This document shows positions 1 to 4,318 of a stretch of DNA of 6,428 bases, in pieces. The translations under genes and the position numbers were made by a program. Numbering within the stretch: position 1 is the stretch's first letter; the number at the start of each line of letters is the position of its first letter. Source of the DNA: Promethearchaeota archaeon (lineage in GTDB: Archaea; Asgardarchaeota; Lokiarchaeia; Sigyniarchaeales; SOKP01); the NCBI GenBank assembly GCA_004524385.1, contig SDNM01000094.1, positions 1 through 6,428 on the forward strand. Direction: 5' to 3'. The notes below the pieces were generated by a model that was not told where the DNA came from, searched no databases, and worked only from the letters and a program-made list of their open reading frames with translations.

Positions 1-143
1 CAATGCAAGCCATTACACTACACAGTCCCTCATTATGAAGCATTTACCCCGTTTCTGAAAAAATAAATAACGTGACAAATGCATTAAAAAGTATATAGAA
101 AATGGTGATGAAGGTTAGAAAACTAAGGAAAGAACAAGGAAAT
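1..143. other. AT-rich flank with no recognised gene
   Basis: I see no open reading frame, tRNA or convincing structured RNA here. The minus-strand sequence just outside the candidate RNA at 144-257 is pyrimidine-rich and T-rich, which fits the place where that transcript would end. A lone match to the box C motif (RTGATGA) at 105-111 has no matching box D at a suitable distance. Confidence 0.5.
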
Positions 144-257
144 CAATAGAGACGGGTAAATTTTTTCATTGGTGATAGCATTCGCTATCATATTGCCCCT
201 GCTCGGGGGCGCCCATATCCTGGTAGGTGGTTGTTGCCACTTTTGCACGTCTCATTG
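144..257 (-). ncRNA. candidate structured non-coding RNA, unassigned family
   Basis: The two ends of this stretch pair into a closing helix of 10 bp: 254-257 with 144-147 and 248-253 with 149-154, leaving base 148 bulged. Inside are three perfect hairpins: 173-179 with 184-190 (7 bp, 4-base loop), 195-199 with 206-210 (5 G-C pairs) and 227-230 with 237-240 (4 bp). GC-rich stems in an AT-rich flank are typical of structural RNA in archaea. Minus-strand transcription is favoured because the loops then read as purine-rich (GAAU, CGAGCA, CAACAA) and because a TATA palindrome lies about 28 bp upstream of the 257 end. I compared it by eye with 5S rRNA, SRP RNA, RNase P RNA, tRNA, fluoride riboswitch and box C/D RNA and recognise none of these. 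The family and function are unknown. Confidence 0.55.
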
Positions 258-277
258 TATTTATAATAACACAAATT

Positions 278-293
278 AAATATTTAAATATTT
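278..293 (-). promoter_or_regulatory. TATA box for the minus-strand RNA
   Basis: This is a perfect 16-bp AT palindrome with a central TTTAAA. On the minus strand it is preceded by a purine-rich BRE-like stretch (GAACGAAA). Its centre lies about 28 bp from base 257, where the closing helix of the candidate RNA begins, which is normal spacing for an archaeal TBP/TFB promoter. A palindromic TATA box gives no direction by itself, so the direction rests on the RNA structure. Confidence 0.5.
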
Positions 294-380
294 CGTTCAA
301 AATTACCCACTCATTTCCCACATTCACTGTCTTTCCCATTTCTTTCCCATTTTGATCGTTTCAGCCATTTAAACAAAAGA

Positions 381-388
381 TTTAAATA
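381..388 (+). promoter_or_regulatory. TATA box upstream of the plus-strand candidate RNA
   Basis: TTTAAATA is preceded by an A-rich BRE-like stretch (ACAAAAGA). It predicts a transcription start near 411-412, about 12 bases before the long helix that begins at 424. TATA-like strings are frequent in this AT-rich DNA, so the position relative to the helix is the main support. Confidence 0.45.
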
Positions 389-411
389 CTTAATTAATAC
401 TAATGATAGTA

Positions 412-525
412 ATATGGACTCACTTAGATTTAAGTTAAGATCGAAAAGGTGGCGAGTGAATCTCGTCAATAATCTTCTCTCCTCCAGTTTATTTCAGTAA
501 ATTCTTTACTTAAATCTGACAATCC
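412..525 (+). ncRNA. candidate structured non-coding RNA, unassigned family
   Basis: Bases 424-435 pair with 508-519 over 12 consecutive positions, 11 Watson-Crick and one G-U. The G-U pair (T425 with G518) works only in a plus-strand transcript, since on the minus strand it would be A-C. Nested inside are a 5-bp helix (437-441 with 472-476) and a 6-bp hairpin (451-456 with 462-467, loop TGAAT); the rest is a pyrimidine-rich arm containing CTCCTCC. A TATA box lies at the right distance upstream and T-rich sequence follows 525. It has no tRNA, 5S or SRP hallmarks that I can see. The ends are estimates. It could also be a long leader of the tRNA array rather than a separate gene. Confidence 0.38.
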
Positions 526-619
526 ACTTACTAATCTTTTGTTCTTCCAAGATCTTCTCATAGTTCTTAGCTTTTGCATTATACTGTTTCTTTTAACTTA
601 CTTCAACAACTTCAAACAT
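526..619. other. pyrimidine-rich leader before the tRNA array
   Basis: This is T- and C-rich sequence with no reading frame. It may hold the end of the preceding RNA and the promoter of the tRNA array: ATTATACTG near 578-586 is a weak TATA candidate about 37 bases before the first tRNA. I see nothing else in it. Confidence 0.3.
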
Positions 620-692
620 GCCTCTATAGTGTTAATAGGTAGCATCTCCGACTGTTAATCGGGCGGTGTAGGTTCGATTCCTACTGGAGGCG
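620..692 (+). tRNA. tRNA-Asn(GTT)
   Basis: The acceptor GCCTCTA pairs with TGGAGGC, the anticodon loop is CTGTTAA and the T-arm is GTAGG/CCTAC around TTCGATT. G73 is usual for archaeal Asn, and CCA is not encoded. The D-arm is odd: the four-pair stem (GTGT/GCAT) leaves T rather than A at position 14, which would disturb the U8-A14 contact. It is separated from the rest of the array by 98 bases. Confidence 0.93.
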
Positions 693-739
693 TTAAATAT
701 AAAAAATGAGGTGAAAAATTAAAAAAAAATGGAAAAATT

Positions 740-755
740 GTCATTTAAGAATGAC
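740..755 (+). other. small hairpin between tRNA-Asn and tRNA-Phe
   Basis: GTCATT at 740-745 pairs with AATGAC at 750-755 around a TAAG loop, in the 98-base spacer that is otherwise A-rich. It follows an A-run and is not followed by a T-run, so it is not a clear terminator. It could be a processing site or chance. Confidence 0.25.
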
Positions 756-790
756 CAAAGGTAGAATTCAAAAAATCAGAGGAAATTTTA

Positions 791-862
791 GGGATCATAG
801 CTCAACTGGGAGAGCACAAGAATGAAGATCTTGGGGCGAGTGTTCAAGTCACTCTGATCCCA
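791..862 (+). tRNA. tRNA-Phe(GAA)
   Basis: Acceptor GGGATCA/TGATCCC, D-stem GCTC/GAGC, anticodon stem CAAGA/TCTTG with loop ATGAAGA, T-arm GAGTG/CACTC around TTCAAGT, and A73. All four arms pair fully. No intron and no encoded CCA. Confidence 0.95.
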
Positions 863-899
863 CTCTTGCTATCATAAATTAAATTCAATTTCTAATAAT

Positions 900-975
900 A
901 GGAGTGTAGCTCAGCCTGGAATGAGCGATAGTCTGATAAACTATAGGTTCGAGAGTTCAAATCTCTCCACTCCTA
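900..975 (+). tRNA. tRNA-Ile(GAT)
   Basis: Acceptor AGGAGTG/CACTCCT, D-stem GCTC/GAGC, anticodon stem ATAGT/ACTAT with loop CTGATAA, T-stem GAGAG/CTCTC, A73. Its acceptor and T-stem are identical to those of the Ile(TAT) gene at 1482-1557, so the two are close paralogues. AT-rich sequence about 20 bases upstream (TAAATTAAA near 877-885) might be an internal promoter. Confidence 0.95.
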
Positions 976-993
976 CCATATTGCTAAATCTAT

Positions 994-1067
994 GGGCATA
1001 TGGCTTAGTTAGGGAAAGCATGCGACTCTTAATCGTAGGATTGAGGGTTCAAATCCCTCTATGCCCC
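994..1067 (+). tRNA. tRNA-Lys(CTT)
   Basis: Acceptor GGGCATA/TATGCCC, D-stem GCTT/AAGC, anticodon stem TGCGA/TCGTA with loop CTCTTAA, T-arm GAGGG/CCCTC. The base in position 73 is C, unusual for lysine (archaeal Lys tRNAs usually have G73). The other Lys tRNA here has A73. Confidence 0.94.
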
Positions 1068-1074
1068 TTATCTA

Positions 1075-1149
1075 AGGAGAGTCTCCTAGCATAGTTATGG
1101 AACTTCCCTTACGAGGAAGACTACGTCGGTTCAAATCCGACCTCTCCTA
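1075..1149 (+). tRNA. tRNA-Val(TAC)
   Basis: Acceptor AGGAGAG/CTCTCCT, anticodon stem CTTCC/GGAAG with loop CTTACGA, T-arm GTCGG/CCGAC around TTCAAAT, A73. The D-arm is atypical: TCCT opposite TGGA gives three pairs plus a T-T mismatch, and the D-loop lacks the usual GG pair that contacts the T-loop. The other parts are regular, so I read it as a real tRNA. Confidence 0.92.
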
Positions 1150-1157
1150 TTAATTAT

Positions 1158-1230
1158 GAGGGTGTAGCCTAGCGGACAAGGTGTTAGACTTCTAATCTAA
1201 AGGTCGTAGGTTCGAATCCTACCACCCTCA
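1158..1230 (+). tRNA. tRNA-Arg(TCT)
   Basis: Acceptor GAGGGTG/CACCCTC, D-stem GCCT/AGGT, anticodon stem TTAGA/TCTAA with loop CTTCTAA, T-arm GTAGG/CCTAC around TTCGAAT, A73. It reads AGA, the Arg codon used in nearly all Arg positions of the neighbouring AT-rich genes. Confidence 0.95.
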
Positions 1231-1238
1231 TTAATTAT

Positions 1239-1312
1239 GGGGTTGTAGCTTAGCGGTTTAGAGCAATGGTCTCCAAAACCAAAGATCGGGGGTTCAAATC
1301 CTTCCAACCCCA
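1239..1312 (+). tRNA. tRNA-Trp(CCA), intronless
   Basis: Acceptor GGGGTTG/CAACCCC, D-stem GCTT/GAGC, loop CTCCAAA, A73. The anticodon stem ATGGT/ACCAA has an A27-A43 mismatch at its outer end, and the T-stem has two G-U pairs. No bulge-helix-bulge intron is present, although archaeal Trp tRNAs often carry one. Confidence 0.94.
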
Positions 1313-1320
1313 TTACTTAT

Positions 1321-1394
1321 ACGGGCGTAGTTTAATCTGGTAAGAATTATGGTCTCATAAGTCATGGATTGTGGTTCAAATCCACACACCCATA
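1321..1394 (+). tRNA. tRNA with CAT anticodon, probably elongator Met
   Basis: Anticodon stem ATGGT/GTCAT with loop CTCATAA, D-stem GTTT/GAAT, T-arm TGTGG/CCACA around TTCAAAT, A73. The acceptor ACGGGCG/CACCCAT has two C-A mismatches, C2-A71 and C6-A67. Changing both C to U would give a perfect ATGGGTG/CACCCAT stem. It lacks the three G-C pairs next to the anticodon loop that mark initiators. A CAT anticodon could also be an Ile2 tRNA modified to agmatidine, but the separate Ile(TAT) tRNA in this array makes that less needed. The Met call is an inference. Confidence 0.85.
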
Positions 1395-1403
1395 CCAAAC
1401 TTC

Positions 1404-1476
1404 ACACCCGTGGTCTAATAGAGAGGACACTCGCCTTCGAAGCGAGGGGATGTAGGTTCGAATCCTACCGGGTGTA
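1404..1476 (+). tRNA. tRNA-Arg(TCG)
   Basis: Acceptor ACACCCG/CGGGTGT, D-stem GTCT/GGAC, anticodon stem CTCGC/GCGAG with loop CTTCGAA, T-arm GTAGG/CCTAC around TTCGAAT, A73. Fully paired; reads CGN codons. Confidence 0.95.
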
Positions 1477-1481
1477 TCAAT

Positions 1482-1557
1482 AGGAGTGTAGCTTAGTTAT
1501 TGGTAGAGCCCTGTGCTTATAACGCAGTGGTCGAGAGTTCAATCCTCTCCACTCCTA
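1482..1557 (+). tRNA. tRNA-Ile(TAT)
   Basis: Acceptor AGGAGTG/CACTCCT, D-stem GCTT/GAGC, anticodon stem CTGTG/CGCAG with loop CTTATAA, T-arm GAGAG/CTCTC around TTCAATC, A73. The acceptor and T-stem match Ile(GAT) at 900-975 base for base, which supports isoleucine identity. Most archaea read AUA with a CAU tRNA bearing agmatidine made by TiaS; a UAU isoleucine tRNA is the eukaryote-like solution, reported in a few archaea such as Nanoarchaeum and Korarchaeum. Confidence 0.93.
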
Positions 1558-1565
1558 TCAATAAT

Positions 1566-1638
1566 GGGCTGGTGGCGTAGCAGGTAGCGCAACGGGCTTT
1601 TAACCCGGAGGTCGGGGGTTCAAATCCCCTCCAGCCCA
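1566..1638 (+). tRNA. tRNA-Lys(TTT)
   Basis: Acceptor GGGCTGG/CCAGCCC, D-stem GCGT/GCGC, loop CTTTTAA, T-arm GGGGG/CCCCT around TTCAAAT, A73. The anticodon stem ACGGG/CCCGG has an A27-G43 mismatch at its outer end. It reads AAA, a very common codon in the neighbouring genes. Confidence 0.95.
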
Positions 1639-1651
1639 TCTATAAAATCCT

Positions 1652-1733
1652 GCCGATGTGCCCGAATTGGTTAAGGGGCTGGTTTTAGGAATCAGTGCTA
1701 AGTGTATTGCAGGTTCAAGTCCTGCCATCGGCA
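1652..1733 (+). tRNA. tRNA-Leu(TAG)
   Basis: A class II tRNA: acceptor GCCGATG/CATCGGC, D-stem CCC/GGG, anticodon stem CTGGT/ATCAG with loop TTTAGGA, a 13-base variable arm, T-arm GCAGG/CCTGC around TTCAAGT, A73. Confidence 0.94.
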
Positions 1734-1746
1734 TATCTACAAATAG

Positions 1747-1826
1747 ACGGGAATAGCCAAGTGGTAAGGCAGTAGACTTAAAATCTATGGCAATAGTGCT
1801 CGACGGTTCGAATCCGTCTTCCCGTA
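1747..1826 (+). tRNA. tRNA-Leu(TAA)
   Basis: A class II tRNA: acceptor ACGGGAA/TTCCCGT, D-stem GCC/GGC, anticodon stem GTAGA/TCTAT with loop CTTAAAA, a long variable arm, T-arm GACGG/CCGTC around TTCGAAT, A73. Its acceptor nearly matches that of the next tRNA, Leu(CAA). Confidence 0.94.
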
Positions 1827-1836
1827 TAAAAACTAA

Positions 1837-1920
1837 GCGGGAATGGCTGAGTGGTAAAGGCAGTGAATTCAAAGCTCACCCCTCACAGGAGGTCCTGCGG
1901 TTCAAATCCGCATTCCCGTA
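1837..1920 (+). tRNA. tRNA-Leu(CAA)
   Basis: A class II tRNA: acceptor GCGGGAA/TTCCCGT (G1-U72 wobble), variable arm with a CCTC/GAGG stem, T-arm TGCGG/CCGCA around TTCAAAT, A73. The anticodon stem GTGAA/CTCAC around loop TTCAAAG has an A31-C39 mismatch next to the loop. A73 and the close likeness to Leu(TAA) support leucine. Confidence 0.91.
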
Positions 1921-1933
1921 TATATAAAAATAA

Positions 1934-2024
1934 GCGACGGTGACAGAGCCTGGTCGATCGTGCCCGCCTTGAGAGTGGGAGTGGTTCAGCACCACCGTAG
2001 GTTCAAATCCTACCCGTCGCGCCA
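1934..2024 (+). tRNA. tRNA-Ser(TGA) with encoded CCA
   Basis: A class II tRNA: acceptor GCGACGG/CCGTCGC, anticodon stem CCCGC/GTGGG with loop CTTGAGA, variable-arm stem GTGGT/ACCAC, T-arm GTAGG/CCTAC around TTCAAAT, and G73 at 2021, as usual for archaeal Ser. CCA follows at 2022-2024, the only case in the array. The D-stem ACAG/TCGT has an A12-C23 mismatch. Confidence 0.93.
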
Positions 2025-2030
2025 ATATAA

Positions 2031-2118
2031 GCAAGGGTCGCATAGTGGTCGAGTGCGTTGGGTTGCTATCCCAATAATGATATAATGTCGTTCGAGGGTT
2101 CGAATCCCTCCCCTTGCG
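2031..2118 (+). tRNA. tRNA-Ser(GCT)
   Basis: A class II tRNA: acceptor GCAAGGG/CCCTTGC, D-stem GCAT/GTGC, anticodon stem TTGGG/CCCAA with loop TTGCTAT, variable-arm stem AATGA/TCGTT, T-arm GAGGG/CCCTC around TTCGAAT, G73. It is the last gene of the array. Confidence 0.95.
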
Positions 2119-2150
2119 TATTTAATAGAGAAAATCCACTTAAAAATCTA

Positions 2151-2163
2151 TTTTTTTTTATTT
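2151..2163 (+). terminator. oligo-T terminator of the tRNA array
   Basis: Nine T residues followed by ATTT lie 33 bases after the last tRNA. A T-run of this kind ends RNA polymerase transcription in archaea without needing a hairpin. Confidence 0.55.
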
Positions 2164-2268
2164 CAGAGATAATACACAAATAACATACTCATTTTTGAAC
2201 TAAATTATATCTTTTATTTTTGTTAAAACTAAATTCTCATTAAATTTAGGTTAGGATTAAAAATTAAA

Positions 2269-4230
2269 ATGTTAGACCAAAAAAGTAAGCAATTGTGTCG
2301 ATTTTGCAACAGAGAAATGAATGTTTTATTTTATTGCGAAGATTGTGGCATATCATGCTGTTCTGACTGTTTGCGCGATGATTTCATAGAGGATTTTGTA
2401 TGCCAAGATTGCGGTTCTAAGGATGTTAAATATGACGAAAAAGAGGGAAAAAAAGTATGTAAGGAATGCGGAAGAGAAAACGTGCTTAAAAATACTCAAC
2501 ATTTTAAATCCTGCCCAAAGTGTCATTCTCATAAAGTTCTTAATATTTACGAAAAAAAAGAAGAACTAGAACAGAAATTTTTAGAATTAATTAAATTATC
2601 TCGCTCGTTTATACCGGACAAGGATATAATTAACAAATTATATTTAATAAGACATAAGATAAAAAATGCGAGAAGCCCCCCAATAAGATGTTTTCATTAT
2701 CCCAAAATGGAATCAGATTTGTTAGCTATTTTTAATCAAATTGTCTATATAAAAGAGAATTTACTAGAAAAAATCAAAGCACACTTCCGTCATTTAGCAC
2801 TGAATAAGCAATATTTTTTTGATATTTATAATCAGCCTAATTCAAATATAAGGATAATAGAGAGTATTTTAGAAAGTGTATCTCAAAATCAGGATTCTAT
2901 TAATAATTTCGTTAATAAAAATATAAAAGAAATTGATGAAAAATTAGAGTATTTCCAAAAAAATTTACAATTCATTGATAAAATAACTAAGATTTTTTTA
3001 CCAAACCAGCAATTTCTAAATTTAGCAGAGAGAGAGAAGCCAATTTATGCAGTCAAAACTACACTTATGAATGGATTAGATCCTCAAAAAAGATTCAGGA
3101 AAAGTAAAGGTATCTTATTTATTACCAACTTTGATTTATCTTTTGTACATGAATCTGGTTTTATTAAGAAAAGAAAAGATTTAATTTTTAAAGCTCCTAT
3201 TGAGGATTTAATTAAAATTAAGGATAAAGGAAAATTATTCAGAAAATTATTTATACAATTCGATTACGGAAAATATGAATTTTCATTTCCGTCGAATTTA
3301 ATTTCAAAAATAATGGAATATATTCTTTTAGCAAGGGCATTTCAAGAAAATGATATATACGATAATGTTTCAGCAAAACAACTTCATGAAATGGATTTAG
3401 ATTTGAGCGATTTAGTCAGATATATTGAAGAAAACATCCATTCATTTTTTAGTATAAAATGTCAAATAAATCAAAATATAATAAACAACAAAAATAAAGA
3501 TGAGGAACCTTATTTCAATAATTCACTAAATTATCCGCAATATTGGCCCCAAAAAGGATATAACAATTATTCTATGAATAATCCAGCCGAAGAATCAACT
3601 TTGTATAGTGATATTAATTCTCAATCACCAATTCCAGAAGATCATAATTATTATAGAAATATCTATAACCCTTACATGCATCAAAATTTCCGACCTATGG
3701 ATAATCATCAATATAACGGAAGATTTCGCGACGTTGATGAAAGAAATATCTTGATGAAAAGATTGGAAAAAGTCCAAAAGTTTGATCAGCAATTTCCACC
3801 TGCTACACATGGATTAAGAGGGGACTTCGAAAGAAGTAATTATAGGGATTTTAATCCACCCTTTCACGATAATAATTATCATTCATTTAATGATTTTCAT
3901 AAAAATCATTTATATGATCTATTTAACCATGAAGAACCTTCAATAGACAACATCTTATACGATGACGAGCATTTATTTGAATTTGATAAAAAGCTTTACA
4001 ATAAATTAATCGACTTTAAGAAGGAAAGATTTAGTTTAAAGGAAACAATAAAAAAACTTGATGCCAAATTCAATGAAGGTATAATTGAACAAGCAATGTA
4101 TTTCAAGACATTCAAAAATCTACAAAAAGAAGTATACTTAATCGAAAAAAAAATCAAATCGTTAACTAACAAGGTTAAAAATGATAAGTCTTTAAGAAGA
4201 AGATTTAATAAAAAAGGATATTATTCTTAA
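2269..4230 (+). CDS. B-box/FYVE-like zinc finger, GRAM/PH-like, coiled-coil protein
   Basis: A 653-residue cytoplasmic protein with no signal peptide or membrane segment. Residues 10-48 carry eight cysteines spaced C-x2-C-x9-C-x2-C-x4-C-x2-C-x10-C-x2-C, a cross-brace pattern. The stretch around LFYCEDCG and CSDCL resembles B-box fingers; the spacing also fits FYVE fingers, but the basic RHHC-type lipid-binding motif is absent. Two more C-x2-C knuckles follow (64/67, 82/85, with H86 and H88). Residues 95-250 are mostly helical. Residues 257-345 look like a GRAM/PH-like fold, with GILFITNFDLSFV at 281-293 and an IEDL strand-turn near 311. Residues 395-565 are rich in Asn, Tyr, His and Pro and probably disordered. 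Residues 569-640 form a charged coiled coil. A zinc-stabilised, membrane- or partner-binding scaffold is an inference. TAAATTTA about 25 bases before the ATG would give a leaderless mRNA; no clear ribosome site is seen. Confidence 0.88.
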   Translation: MLDQKSKQLCRFCNREMNVLFYCEDCGISCCSDCLRDDFIEDFVCQDCGSKDVKYDEKEGKKVCKECGRENVLKNTQHFKSCPKCHSHKVLNIYEKKEELEQKFLELIKLSRSFIPDKDIINKLYLIRHKIKNARSPPIRCFHYPKMESDLLAIFNQIVYIKENLLEKIKAHFRHLALNKQYFFDIYNQPNSNIRIIESILESVSQNQDSINNFVNKNIKEIDEKLEYFQKNLQFIDKITKIFLPNQQFLNLAEREKPIYAVKTTLMNGLDPQKRFRKSKGILFITNFDLSFVHESGFIKKRKDLIFKAPIEDLIKIKDKGKLFRKLFIQFDYGKYEFSFPSNLISKIMEYILLARAFQENDIYDNVSAKQLHEMDLDLSDLVRYIEENIHSFFSIKCQINQNIINNKNKDEEPYFNNSLNYPQYWPQKGYNNYSMNNPAEESTLYSDINSQSPIPEDHNYYRNIYNPYMHQNFRPMDNHQYNGRFRDVDERNILMKRLEKVQKFDQQFPPATHGLRGDFERSNYRDFNPPFHDNNYHSFNDFHKNHLYDLFNHEEPSIDNILYDDEHLFEFDKKLYNKLIDFKKERFSLKETIKKLDAKFNEGIIEQAMYFKTFKNLQKEVYLIEKKIKSLTNKVKNDKSLRRRFNKKGYYS

Positions 4231-4288
4231 AAGACAATTTACCTTAAAAAAGCAATCCAAACTTCTGTATTTTATTTTTTTCTACGAG

Positions 4289-4297
4289 TTTTAAAAA
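4289..4297 (+). promoter_or_regulatory. possible TATA box for a leaderless mRNA
   Basis: TTTTAAAAA is centred about 26 bases before the ATG at 4319, which would place transcription start at the start codon. This agrees with the absence of any ribosome site before that gene. The surrounding DNA is very AT-rich, so chance is possible. Confidence 0.35.
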
Positions 4298-4318
4298 TTA
4301 TTAATTATTATTTATTTT

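Noticed and set aside
105..111. Box C-like GTGATGA, possible box C/D guide RNA
   Set aside because: No box D (CTGA) lies at a suitable distance downstream; the only CTGA nearby is upstream at 55-58.
1321..1394. The CAT tRNA as a pseudogene or an initiator tRNA
   Set aside because: All other arms are intact and both mismatches are of one repairable kind, so decay is less likely; it lacks the three G-C pairs in the anticodon stem expected of an initiator.
1600..1872. A 90-codon minus-strand reading frame across the Lys and Leu tRNA genes
   Set aside because: It is the reverse strand of tRNA genes; repeated GLEP- or GFEP-like strings are the translated complement of T-arms, and the DLNPRPPG end is a common artefact of this kind.
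620..2118. Repeated GGTTC-type strings suggesting a CRISPR or repeat array
   Set aside because: The repeats are the conserved T-arms of tRNA genes; spacing and surrounding stems fit tRNAs at every copy.
3625..3810. A 61-codon minus-strand frame inside the zinc-finger protein gene
   Set aside because: It is antisense to the low-complexity linker and has no recognisable features.
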